64,000 nucleotides of DNA from Anaerococcus vaginalis (GCA_018363915.1 JAGZMY010000001.1:171931-235930), one strand, 5' to 3'; positions 55,022-62,538 are shown, counted from the first letter of the stretch. Numbers and translations are program-made. The notes: generated by a model from the sequence alone, not told the origin.

Positions 55022-55182
55022 TTCATTCTCCTTTAAGATTTAAAAACCACCCTAATAAGGATGGTTTTGTTAAGTTTTATATTCAGCTTTAAATTTTTCC
55101 ACTAAATTTTATAAGTTTTTCAAAGAATTATTAGATAAATTTCATTTAAAAACTTATCTCTATTTCTTTTTATATTATATCA
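55022..55182 (-). promoter_or_regulatory. hydGF promoter and structured leader
   Basis: Extended -10 TGATATAAT on the minus strand (55182-55174) predicts a leader of about 145 nt. In it, ATAAGTTTTT (55157-55148) pairs perfectly with AAAAACTTAT (55120-55111), while AGATAA (55159-55154) can instead pair with TTATCT (55138-55133), a competing fold. A terminator-like hairpin (55067-55044) ends just before the AAAGGAGAAT ribosome site. This arrangement suggests attenuation; the signal is unknown. Confidence 0.5.
55044..55067 (-). terminator. terminator-like hairpin in front of hydG
   Basis: Minus-strand AAACCATCC pairs with GGGTGGTTT (one mismatch) around TTATTA, then TTTTTA. It may end recR transcripts, regulate hydG, or both. 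Confidence 0.65.
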
Positions 55183-55209
55183 CAAATTATCTAGAAATTT
55201 CTAATATAA

Positions 55210-55809
55210 TTAAATTTCTCTTCTATCTTCCAAAGCTCTTTCCAATGTCAATTGGTCAAAATATTCTAAATTTGAGCCAACAGGAATTCCTGATGCTATT
55301 TTCGATACCTTTACATTTTTTCCTTCTAATAAATGTGCCAAAAATAAGCTAGTTGTTTCTCCTTCTATCGTTGACGAAATAGCTAAAATAACTTCTTTTA
55401 TATCTTCCTTATCAATCCTATCCAATAATTTATCGATTGATAAATCTTCAGCTTTTACATTATCAGAAGGAGAAATAAGACCGCCCAAAATATGATATTT
55501 TCCATGATATACTGAGGATTTTTCAATTGCATATAAGTTTCTTACATCTTCTATTACACAAATTGTATTTTCTTCTCTCGAAATATCTTTGCAAATTCCA
55601 CAAATTTCATCTTCAGTTAAATTTCCACAAATTTTACAAGGATGAATTTTGGATTTTACTTCTAGTAAAGATTCGGAAAATTCTTCTACGCTTTCTAAAT
55701 CTCTTCCAACAATACTCATAGCAAGTCTTTCTGCACTTTTTTTGCCGATAGTTGGTAACTTTTGAAATTGTTCTATTAATTTATTTAAACTTTCAGGATA
55801 TAAACTCAT
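55210..55809 (-). CDS. recR: recombination mediator protein RecR
   Basis: Acts with RecF/RecO to load RecA. The 199-aa protein has the helix-hairpin-helix LPTIGKKSAERLAM near residue 17, a four-cysteine zinc finger CKICGNLTEDEICGIC near 57, and a Toprim domain (ICVIEDVRNLYAIE near 83, YHILGGLISP near 105). It overlaps ebfC by one base. Confidence 0.95.
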   Translation of the reverse strand: MSLYPESLNKLIEQFQKLPTIGKKSAERLAMSIVGRDLESVEEFSESLLEVKSKIHPCKICGNLTEDEICGICKDISREENTICVIEDVRNLYAIEKSSVYHGKYHILGGLISPSDNVKAEDLSIDKLLDRIDKEDIKEVILAISSTIEGETTSLFLAHLLEGKNVKVSKIASGIPVGSNLEYFDQLTLERALEDRREI

Positions 55810-56144
55810 TACATTAGTCCAGGAATATTAATATTTCCTGTTAATTTTCCCATTTCTTTTTGACTATATTCATCTGCTTTTTTCAAAGCATCATTTATTG
55901 CTGCAACAACAAGATCTTCTAACATTTCTGTATCTTCAGGATCTACAACATCTTCATCAATTTTAATTTTGACAACTTCTTTTTTTCCATTAACAACAGC
56001 TTCTATTACCCCACCACCAGCTGTTGAAGAAAATTCTTTTTCTTCAATTTCTTGTTGGGTTCTTGCCATTTCTTGTTGCATTTTTTGTACTTTTTTCATC
56101 ATACTATTCATATTTCCGCCGCCTGGGAATCCGCCTCTTGCCAT
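55809..56144 (-). CDS. ebfC: nucleoid-associated protein, YbaB/EbfC family
   Basis: A 111-aa DNA-binding dimer. Gly/Met-rich start (GGFPGGGNMNSMMKKVQKMQ), then STAGGGVIEAVVNGKKEVVK near residue 40 and VDPEDTEMLEDLVVAAINDA near 66 are diagnostic. Standard dnaX-ebfC-recR order, 11 nt after dnaX. Confidence 0.95.
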   Translation of the reverse strand: MARGGFPGGGNMNSMMKKVQKMQQEMARTQQEIEEKEFSSTAGGGVIEAVVNGKKEVVKIKIDEDVVDPEDTEMLEDLVVAAINDALKKADEYSQKEMGKLTGNINIPGLM

Positions 56145-56155
56145 TTTTTACTCCT

Positions 56156-57907
56156 TTATTCTTCAATTATTAAATTATTTCCAAAAATTTTTTCTAGTTT
56201 TTTCATCACATCATCATTCGAATCATTTTTTGATTCTCTTATACTATTATTCTTGTTAGATTTTTTTTTGTCAATACTTGATACCTTTATGGTAAAATCT
56301 CTTCCACTTACATTTTTTAAAATTTCTTTAATTTTTGCTTTTGAGCCCTCTAAAAATTGATAATATAAATTATTAGTAAAATAAATTGTAAAAATGTCAC
56401 CATTTATGTCATAAGTAAATCCTTCATCCCTTATCCAAACTTTTAGAATTGGCGAACAAGATGACGTAAATTCATTTAAAAAAATATTTTCTTCTTCCTT
56501 ATCTAAGCTTATATTTTCAAATGTTTTTTCACTTTCTATATCTTCATTATCACTATGCTTATTTTCAAAATTTTCTTCTATTTTATTATCAACTTCTTTA
56601 TTTTCTATATCCTTATTTTTTTCTTCAAATATTTTTTCATTTTCATCAAACTTTTCAATATTTTTTTCTTCTTTTTTTTCATAATCTAGGCTAGGATTAG
56701 AATTTTTTATAAAATTATTCAGATTAATATTTTCAAATTTTTTATCTACTAATTTATTTATAATATCTATTAAATTTGAAGAATTATTTTCTTCTAATTT
56801 TTTTAATCTTGATAAAATATTTTCATCATCTTTCAAATTAATTAGCCTTAAAATCGCCATTTCCATAAGCAAGGCTGAATTATCAGATATTTTCATCCTA
56901 TTTGAATAATCATTTAAAATTTCCAAGTAAGATACTAGCCTATCAGATGAAATTTTTTCTATTTTTTCCTTTATCAAATCCAAATAATCTAAATTTTCAA
57001 TATATTTTTGATTTTGACTTGTCTTATAGATCATAATATCTCTAAAATATCCAACAAGCCCATCTAAAATATCCTTGTCATCTTTGTTATTATTTCTTAA
57101 ATCAAAAAGCAAGTCCAAAGAATCTTTTTGATTATATGAAATTATATTAGCTATTAATTTATCCAAGGATTCAAAATCAACAAGGCCCAAAATGTTTTCT
57201 ACATCTTTCAATGTAAAATTATTTTTGTCAATTGATAAAACTTGGTCTAAAATCGAAAGAGCATCTCTCATAGCACCCTTTGCTTTTTTTACAATAAGCT
57301 CTTTTGCCTCTTGTTCGATTGTAATATTTCTATCGGATAAAATTATATCAATTTGTTTGATTATATCTTCTCTACCAATTTTGTTAAATTCAAATTTTTG
57401 AACTCTAGATAAAATGGTCTTTGGAATTTTTTCAATTTCTGTTGTTGCTAAAATAAAAACCAAATGACTTGGTGGCTCTTCCATAATTTTTAATAGGGCA
57501 TTAAAAGCCTCTCTTGTAATCATGTGAGCTTCGTCAATAATATAAACCTTGTATTTTAAATTATTTGGCGGATAAACAACTGTTTCTTTTAAATTTCTAA
57601 TATCGTCAATTCTTCTATTGCTTGCTGCATCCATTTCAACAACGTCCATTGTTGATTCTTCTTCTATTGATTTGCAATTTTCACATTCTCCACAAGGAGA
57701 TGAATCGATTGGATTAAGGCAATTAATTGCCTTAGCAAAAATTTTTGCACAAGTTGTCTTTCCGCATCCTCTCTCTCCTGCAAATAAATATGCGTGAGAT
57801 ATTTGCCCAGACTTAACTTGATTTTTTAAAACATTTACAACCCTATCTTGTCCCAAAACATCAGAAAATTTTTGGGGTCTATATTCTCTATATAAAGCTT
57901 TTGCCAT
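56156..57907 (-). CDS. dnaX: DNA polymerase III subunit gamma/tau
   Basis: Clamp-loader ATPase. The 583 aa start MAKALYREYRPQKFSDVLGQ, then Walker A FAGERGCGKTTCAK near residue 43, zinc-binding CGECENC near 77, IIDEAHMITREAFNALLK near 124 and the sensor SRVQKFEFNKI near 165. From about 385 to 455 there is a Lys/Glu/Asn-rich linker, then a C-terminal domain. I saw no programmed frameshift site that would give a separate gamma. First gene of dnaX-ebfC-recR, divergent from tRNA-Ser. Confidence 0.95.
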   Translation of the reverse strand: MAKALYREYRPQKFSDVLGQDRVVNVLKNQVKSGQISHAYLFAGERGCGKTTCAKIFAKAINCLNPIDSSPCGECENCKSIEEESTMDVVEMDAASNRRIDDIRNLKETVVYPPNNLKYKVYIIDEAHMITREAFNALLKIMEEPPSHLVFILATTEIEKIPKTILSRVQKFEFNKIGREDIIKQIDIILSDRNITIEQEAKELIVKKAKGAMRDALSILDQVLSIDKNNFTLKDVENILGLVDFESLDKLIANIISYNQKDSLDLLFDLRNNNKDDKDILDGLVGYFRDIMIYKTSQNQKYIENLDYLDLIKEKIEKISSDRLVSYLEILNDYSNRMKISDNSALLMEMAILRLINLKDDENILSRLKKLEENNSSNLIDIINKLVDKKFENINLNNFIKNSNPSLDYEKKEEKNIEKFDENEKIFEEKNKDIENKEVDNKIEENFENKHSDNEDIESEKTFENISLDKEEENIFLNEFTSSCSPILKVWIRDEGFTYDINGDIFTIYFTNNLYYQFLEGSKAKIKEILKNVSGRDFTIKVSSIDKKKSNKNNSIRESKNDSNDDVMKKLEKIFGNNLIIEE

Positions 57908-57927
57908 AATAATTCCTTTCCCTAAAG

Positions 57928-57936
57928 ATTATACCA
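57928..57936 (-). promoter_or_regulatory. extended -10 promoter of dnaX
   Basis: Minus-strand TGGTATAAT with TTAAAA at 17-bp spacing as a weak -35, about 20 bp before the start codon. Confidence 0.65.
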
Positions 57937-57969
57937 TAGTGAAAATATTTTTTTAATTTTTAAATTAAT

Positions 57970-57997
57970 TTGAAATTTTTCAATTTTAAAGTATAGT
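57970..57997 (+). promoter_or_regulatory. promoter of tRNA-Ser and SRP RNA
   Basis: TTGAAA (57970-57975), a 16-bp spacer and TATAGT (57992-57997), about 10 bp before the expected transcript start. Confidence 0.7.
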
Positions 57998-58013
57998 TTT
58001 AATCTGTAAGCAT

Positions 58014-58104
58014 GGAGAGCTGTCCGAGTGGTTTAAGGAGCACGATTGGAAATCGTGTATACATTGATAGTGTATCAAGGGTTCAAATCCCTTGCTCTCC
58101 GCCA
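58014..58104 (+). tRNA. tRNA-Ser (GGA anticodon)
   Basis: Acceptor arm GGAGAGC with GCTCTCC, anticodon stem CACGA/TCGTG around the loop TTGGAAA (anticodon GGA), a long class II variable arm, T arm with GGTTCAAATCC, discriminator G and an encoded CCA (58102-58104). Confidence 0.96.
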
Positions 58105-58105
58105 T

Positions 58106-58368
58106 GCACTAGATGGGGAGTTAGCGGTGCCTTGTAACCTGCAATCCGCTATAGCAGGATTGAATTCCCAAGTTAGGATTTTAAAATATATAGTCTGCCT
58201 CAAATAAGCGGTGTTGATTGATGGGTCTTACGCAATAGGAAACTATGAACCATGTCAGGACGGGAACGTAGCAGCATTAAGTAGATCTTCTTATGTGCCG
58301 TAAGGTCACCTATCATGAGCTGGCTGTTTGAGTAACGTATAGATTTTAATTTACGAGCTTGGGTGTGC
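58106..58368 (+). ncRNA. ffs: signal recognition particle RNA, large (Alu-containing) type
   Basis: About 263 nt. The conserved Ffh-binding region GTCAGGACGGGAACGTAGCA begins at 58254, with a GGAA tetraloop closed by ACG/CGT, and continues to GCATTAAG. The 5' part (GGGGAGTTAGCGGTGCC, then TGTAACCTGCAATCCGCTAT) matches the clostridial Alu domain. The 5' GCAC (58106) pairs with GTGC (58365-58368), which I used to set the ends; they may be off by several nt. It follows tRNA-Ser directly and probably shares its transcript. Confidence 0.92.
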
Positions 58369-58389
58369 TTACATAATATACTCTATAAT

Positions 58390-58420
58390 GCCTTTTGTTT
58401 TGACAAAAGGCTATTTTTTT
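58390..58420 (+). terminator. terminator after SRP RNA
   Basis: Perfect 9-bp stem GCCTTTTGT/ACAAAAGGC, TTTG loop, then TATTTTTTT. It lies immediately before the ribosome site of the CBS-domain gene, which thus also sits behind a terminator. Confidence 0.9.
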
Positions 58421-58434
58421 AAGAAGGAGTAAAA

Positions 58435-58902
58435 ATGATTGGAGAAAATCTAAAAAAATTATTTAATCAACCTACGGCAAACATTATAACTCCAGCTAGC
58501 GAAGTTGCAGTTGTTAGAGAAAATGATACACTTTTACATGCGATTATTGTTTTATCAAATAGATCTTATCAAACAATTCCTGTTCTTGATGAAAATGACA
58601 GAGTTAGAGGTCTTATTTCTATTTCAAAAATTGTAATTTCATCAGAAGATGTAACATTTTTTAATGAAGAAATACTAACACAAACAAAAGTTAGCGAAGT
58701 TATGGACCAAATTGTTCCAATATTATTTGATGATTCTGATCTTGAAGATGTTTTAAGACTTATAATAAATAATAATTTTATATGTATAACTCATAGAAAT
58801 GGATATTTTGTTGGAATAATTACAAGAAAAACTATTTTGGAAAGATTTACAAATATAGCTCATAATTTAGAAAATGAGTACAAATTAATTAAGAAATTAT
58901 AA
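58435..58902 (+). CDS. cbpB: CBS-pair protein, DarB/CbpB-like c-di-AMP receptor
   Basis: A 155-aa protein of two CBS domains and little else. It resembles Bacillus DarB (YkuL) and Listeria CbpB in length and in the first repeat: LLHAIIVLSNRSYQTIPVLD, then RVRGLIS near residue 47; VSEVMDQIVPIL near 87 and LIINNNFICITHRNGYFVGI near 110 follow. By family it would bind c-di-AMP and, when free, activate Rel and pyruvate carboxylase. The ribosome site is AAGAAGGAG. Its promoter is not clear; it may depend on SRP read-through. Confidence 0.82.
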   Translation: MIGENLKKLFNQPTANIITPASEVAVVRENDTLLHAIIVLSNRSYQTIPVLDENDRVRGLISISKIVISSEDVTFFNEEILTQTKVSEVMDQIVPILFDDSDLEDVLRLIINNNFICITHRNGYFVGIITRKTILERFTNIAHNLENEYKLIKKL

Positions 58903-58904
58903 GA

Positions 58905-59197
58905 AAGGGAGAAATTTTCTCCCTTAGAGCGTAGACAAAATATGAATGTAGATAACATTTTATTTTAAAATAAAAATTAAGCTACGTACCATCTCGACTA
59001 GATAATTGTGCCTTGATTTGGCACAATTATCCCTAAAATTTCATGCGAAAGCATGAAGAAGTTTGCGAAGCAAACGTGTTTTAGTGTGAGTGAAACGAAC
59101 GCATGGAGAGACCTCATGAGATTTCTCGACTCACTACGTTCGCTCGAAATGGATATTTTTTTGGTTTGTCAACAGTCTGAGGGAAAATTTTTCTCCC
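58905..59197. repeat. structured intergenic repeat between cbpB and glgB-like gene
   Basis: A 293-bp non-coding segment made of consecutive hairpins: AAGGGAGAAA/TTTCTCCCTT at 58905, the palindrome TTTTATTTTAAAATAAAA at 58958, a perfect 12-bp stem GATAATTGTGCC/GGCACAATTATC at 59001-59031, TTCATGC-GAAA-GCATGAA at 59040, GTTTGC-GAA-GCAAAC at 59061, a TTTCTCGA...TCGAAA unit with CACTACGTTCGCTC at 59126-59150, and a final AGGGA/TCCCT hairpin plus six T. AGCGTAGACAAA (58928) and TTTGTCAACAGT (59165) are inverted near its ends and match the repeat at 48687-48917. Confidence 0.75.
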
Positions 59198-59201
59198 TTT
59201 T

Positions 59202-60842
59202 TTATTTGATTTTAAAAATTCCTGAGCCAAAGGCTGGTATATATAATTTATTTTTACTGTAATAATTTTCATTATAACTTGTTAAAATTTTTTCTATTTT
59301 TTCTGGCAAATCTATTTTATATTCCAAATCTGTCAAATTAATTATTACCAGATATTCTTCGTTTTTATATATTCTTTTAAATGCATACAAAGAGTATCCT
59401 TCTATTTCAAGAATTTTTGTCTTTGATTCATTTTCGTATAAATTTTTATTTCTTATATAAAAATCGCTCAATTTTTTATAAAATTCATTAAAATCTTTTT
59501 CACTTTCATTTTGTTTGAAAATATTTATTTTCTTATCAAAATTAAAAGTTTCTAAGGAGCCAAATTCATCTGATGAAAAAATCATTTTATTGGAATTCAA
59601 AGTATAAACTAATAAAAACAAAGTTTTTAATTGATCATACTTTTTATCATTTGAGTTCATTTTCATTGCAAGAGATGCCCCTTCACTAAGGCTATCAAAA
59701 TAATTAAATCCAAGTAGATAATTCTTATAATCATTTTCTATAATATTTTTGACTATATAAGAATAATTAGCTCTTTCAAAAGGATTTTTTTGATTTATTT
59801 TTATAAGTTTTGCAAGAGTTCTATCATAAATCAAATCAAATCCCAAATCTTCCCTTATGTCTTTTTTCCAAATTGAATTATAAAAACCAATAGATATTTT
59901 ATTTAAATCATTTATATATTCATTAATATTTCTTATAAAACCTAGCCAATTTTCATTGTATCCTCTTGACTTATCCCCTTGCCAAAATATAAGATTTTCT
60001 AAGTTTGCAATTGCAATTGCGTCAATATTAAATTCTTTAATCAAATAAGTTACAAATGATAAAATAAAAGATTTTGCTAGATTTTTTGTTGGATCTATGT
60101 TTATTAATCCGCTATAATTATACAAAATATCATCGTAATCATAATCGTACATATTTGAGCCATCAAATTTATTTAAATATTTTTCAACGGGATCAAAACT
60201 GCTTATATCAATTTCAAAAATAATTCCAAGTTTATTTTTATGGCACAAATCTATAAATAATTTTATTTTTTCAATTTCAATATAGGTTTCATTTATAGAA
60301 AAATAAAAACTTGAGCCGTAAGAAAAATCTTCTTTAAAACTATTTGCAAAAATAGGCATAAAATCGATGTGGGTAAAATTGTTTTCTTTTAAATATTGGA
60401 TAAATTTATCTATATTTTTTTCATCTTCAAAAATTTTCTCATCAAAATTTTTTGCACTCATTTGGTATATATTTAGATTTTTTTTGTTTTTGTACTTGTA
60501 AGAAAATTTGTAAGATTTATCATAGACGATTGAATTTTCATTTTCCTTATCAATTAATTTTGCGTATGGATCTAATTTATAAAATTTTTTCCCATTTTCA
60601 TTTTCTATTACGTACAAATATTTATCAAATTCTTTAACATTTTTAATAGTTTTTGAAAAAACACCCGTAGAATATTTTCTAAGTTTTTCCTCTGTCCAGG
60701 AGTTAAAATCTCCTATTATATAAACATTTTTTGCATTTGGGGCAAGGATTCTAAATATATATGAATTATTCGTCTTTTTGTGATTTCCAAAAAATTTGTA
60801 ACCATCATATCCCTCGCCTTCCAAATATTTTCTAGTATTCAT
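59202..60842 (-). CDS. GlgB-like protein with catalytic residues lost (probable pseudoenzyme)
   Basis: A 546-aa protein with the layout of a glycogen branching enzyme: an N-terminal CBM48-like sheet (RILAPNAKNVYIIGDFNSW near residue 31), DPYAKL near 91, NIYQMS near 124 and a GH13 barrel aligning with GlgB (FMPIFANSFKEDFSYGSSFY near 161, KFDGSNMYDY near 225, FNIDAIAIANLENLIFW near 271, DEFGS near 425). Each catalytic position is changed: GlgB WVPGHF reads IDISSF (His to Ser215), RVDAV reads AIANL (Arg to Ala277, nucleophile Asp to Ala279), AEES reads GFYN (Glu to Phe320), SHDE reads NYFD (His-Asp to Tyr381-Phe382). The frame is intact. Other glycogen genes are absent; a divergent AraC regulator adjoins. 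Confidence 0.82.
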   Translation of the reverse strand: MNTRKYLEGEGYDGYKFFGNHKKTNNSYIFRILAPNAKNVYIIGDFNSWTEEKLRKYSTGVFSKTIKNVKEFDKYLYVIENENGKKFYKLDPYAKLIDKENENSIVYDKSYKFSYKYKNKKNLNIYQMSAKNFDEKIFEDEKNIDKFIQYLKENNFTHIDFMPIFANSFKEDFSYGSSFYFSINETYIEIEKIKLFIDLCHKNKLGIIFEIDISSFDPVEKYLNKFDGSNMYDYDYDDILYNYSGLINIDPTKNLAKSFILSFVTYLIKEFNIDAIAIANLENLIFWQGDKSRGYNENWLGFIRNINEYINDLNKISIGFYNSIWKKDIREDLGFDLIYDRTLAKLIKINQKNPFERANYSYIVKNIIENDYKNYLLGFNYFDSLSEGASLAMKMNSNDKKYDQLKTLFLLVYTLNSNKMIFSSDEFGSLETFNFDKKINIFKQNESEKDFNEFYKKLSDFYIRNKNLYENESKTKILEIEGYSLYAFKRIYKNEEYLVIINLTDLEYKIDLPEKIEKILTSYNENYYSKNKLYIPAFGSGIFKIK

Positions 60843-60910
60843 TATTCTTCCTTTCTATATATTATTGCTCACATTATTAATTATATTTTTAATAATGATT
60901 TATTTAATAT

Positions 60911-60919
60911 ATTATATCA
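60911..60919 (-). promoter_or_regulatory. extended -10 promoter of the glgB-like gene
   Basis: Minus-strand TGATATAAT, inside TTTGTGATATAATATA, the same 16-mer as at the hydG promoter. The leader is about 60 nt. Confidence 0.6.
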
Positions 60920-60954
60920 CAAAGTTAAATTCTTAGCTTATAGCAAAATTTATC

Positions 60955-60983
60955 TTGTAGTAAAAGGCTTTTTTCTGTATAAT
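60955..60983 (+). promoter_or_regulatory. promoter of the AraC-family gene
   Basis: TTGTAG (60955-60960), a 17-bp spacer and TATAAT (60978-60983), 34 bp before the start codon, divergent from the glgB-like promoter. Confidence 0.6.
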
Positions 60984-61016
60984 GTATATATAAATAACTT
61001 AAAAAGGACAAGATTT

Positions 61017-61862
61017 ATGGAAATTTTAGATAAAAATGAAAACGAAAGTGTAACCGTGCAAAGTATTTACCTTAAAGTACTCTATGCAAAACAATTTTCT
61101 TCTTCTGATAAAATAAACTCTAGGATTCATTTTCATCCCTTTACTGAGTTTTATTATATTTTAGATGGGAAGGGAAAATTTTCAATTGAAGATAAGATTA
61201 TCGATACCAGCAAAGATGACTTTTTTATAATTAATTCAAATGTTGGTCATAGCATTTATTCAAACGAAAATGAAAATTTGACTTTTATTTCTTTTGGTGT
61301 GGATAGTATATTTGTAAAAAATATTAAAAATGATGACAGCTTAGAAGAAGACAAATACATATTTAAAGATATAGAAGAAAATAAGGATTATTTTATAGAT
61401 TCTTTTAATACAATTCACGATGAATTTAATTCTGAAGATATGTTTGCCCAATCAATGGCAAATGCAAAGGCTAGCGAATTTGTTATCTCCTTACTTAGAA
61501 AATATAAAAATGATTTTGAAATAACAAATGATATAAAAATAAATAAACAAATTGATTATATTAAAAATTTCATCGACAATAATTATTCTGAAGATATAAA
61601 ACTTGAAAGTCTATCAAAAATGGCCTTTATGAATAAATTCCATTTAATTGCAGAATTTAAACAATCATACAGGGTTACACCAATCGATTATTTAATTTTA
61701 AAAAGAATAGAAGTAACTAAAAATTTACTAATAAGCACAAACCATTCTATGGAAGAAATTTCATCAATCGTTGGTTTCAATTCACAATCTTATTTTAATC
61801 AAGTTTTTAGAAAAAAAGTTGGTATAACTCCATCACAATTTAGAAAAAATCACAGAATTTAA
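61017..61862 (+). CDS. AraC-family transcriptional regulator
   Basis: A 281-aa regulator with an N-terminal cupin sensor (HFHPFTEFYYILDGKGKFS near residue 40) and a C-terminal double helix-turn-helix (LESLSKMAFMNKFHLIAEFK near 195, then ISSIVGFNSQSYFNQVFRKK near 246 and VGITPSQFRK). I start it at 61017, with AAGGA 8 nt upstream and a good promoter; an upstream in-frame ATG at 60780 would read through that promoter and the opposite gene. The effector is probably a sugar by family. The divergent GlgB-like gene is the nearest candidate target. Confidence 0.9.
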   Translation: MEILDKNENESVTVQSIYLKVLYAKQFSSSDKINSRIHFHPFTEFYYILDGKGKFSIEDKIIDTSKDDFFIINSNVGHSIYSNENENLTFISFGVDSIFVKNIKNDDSLEEDKYIFKDIEENKDYFIDSFNTIHDEFNSEDMFAQSMANAKASEFVISLLRKYKNDFEITNDIKINKQIDYIKNFIDNNYSEDIKLESLSKMAFMNKFHLIAEFKQSYRVTPIDYLILKRIEVTKNLLISTNHSMEEISSIVGFNSQSYFNQVFRKKVGITPSQFRKNHRI

Positions 61863-61897
61863 AAAATCATTAGCCACATTCAGGCTAATGATTTTTT
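61861..61897. terminator. bidirectional terminator between araC-like and CorC-domain genes
   Basis: Perfect 13-bp stem AAAATCATTAGCC (61863-61875) with GGCTAATGATTTT (61883-61895), loop ACATTCA, A and T runs on both sides. It reaches the stop codon of the opposite gene. Confidence 0.9.
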
Positions 61898-62525
61898 ATT
61901 TCAATTCTTCAATTCTAATTCTTTCAATGACTCCATCTTTCATACTTATAATTTTAAATTTATAAGAGCCATAAATCAATCTTGTGTTTTCTTTTACCTC
62001 GTCAATTCCTTCGATTTTTGCAATTTCATAAACTAAACCGCCCAAAGTATTTGACATATCTTGAGGTAAATCTAATTTGTATTCTTTTTTAATTTGCCTT
62101 ACAGTCATTGCTGCAGAATAAGTATTGTCGATTTTCGCCATCAATTTATCATCTTTTACAACAAATTTAATAATAGCAAAAATAAGACCAATTGATACAG
62201 ATCCAATTAAAATATCAATTAAATCAACAGAATACAAAAGCATTTTTCTTGCAATTACAAACAAAATCAAAGTTAAAATAGCTTCATGAGATCTTGTAAT
62301 TATCATCTCAATTAGCTCAATACCTACTACCAAAAGAAGGGCATACTTCAAAAATTCATTTAACAGCTCATAATTTTGCCTTAATTGTAAAGTTTTTACA
62401 ATATCAATCGAATATCTAATTAAATTTGGTACAGACAATAATAAAGTAAGCAAAATAGTCAAACAAATTAAAACTTCAATTATTTTTATGCCCTTATCTA
62501 TTATATCTTTTATTTTTTTTCCCAT
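61896..62525 (-). CDS. membrane protein with four TM helices and a CorC/HlyC-type domain
   Basis: A 209-aa protein. Residues 15-125 hold about four hydrophobic helices (VLICLTILLTLLLSV, ALLLVVGIELIEMII, ILTLILFVIARKMLLY, LIGSVSIGLIFAIIKFVV), reminiscent of PsiE-like proteins. Residues about 150-209 (LPQDMSNTLGGLVYEIAK, then YKFKIISMKDGVIERIRIEE) look like the transporter-associated CorC_HlyC domain found at the end of magnesium/cobalt efflux proteins, but the CBS pair that normally precedes it is missing. Function unknown. It follows the lipoprotein gene by 13 nt. Confidence 0.7.
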   Translation of the reverse strand: MGKKIKDIIDKGIKIIEVLICLTILLTLLLSVPNLIRYSIDIVKTLQLRQNYELLNEFLKYALLLVVGIELIEMIITRSHEAILTLILFVIARKMLLYSVDLIDILIGSVSIGLIFAIIKFVVKDDKLMAKIDNTYSAAMTVRQIKKEYKLDLPQDMSNTLGGLVYEIAKIEGIDEVKENTRLIYGSYKFKIISMKDGVIERIRIEELK

Positions 62526-62538
62526 AAAATCCTACTTT

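Noticed and set aside
55171..55186. Full Rex operator at the hydG promoter
   Set aside because: Only one TTGTGA half-site is present; the expected inverted TCACAA half is missing at the right distance.
56156..57907. Programmed frameshift in dnaX
   Set aside because: There are A-rich runs in the linker, but no convincing slippery heptamer with a ribosome-like stimulator and downstream hairpin could be picked out by eye.
58106..58368. tmRNA or RNase P RNA
   Set aside because: The GGAA tetraloop with the surrounding symmetric-loop sequence and the Alu-type 5' domain identify SRP RNA; no tRNA-like ends or P4 core are present.
60780..61016. N-terminal extension of the AraC-family gene
   Set aside because: The extra 79 codons read through the divergent promoters and into the opposite gene; a better ribosome site and promoter precede the ATG at 61017.
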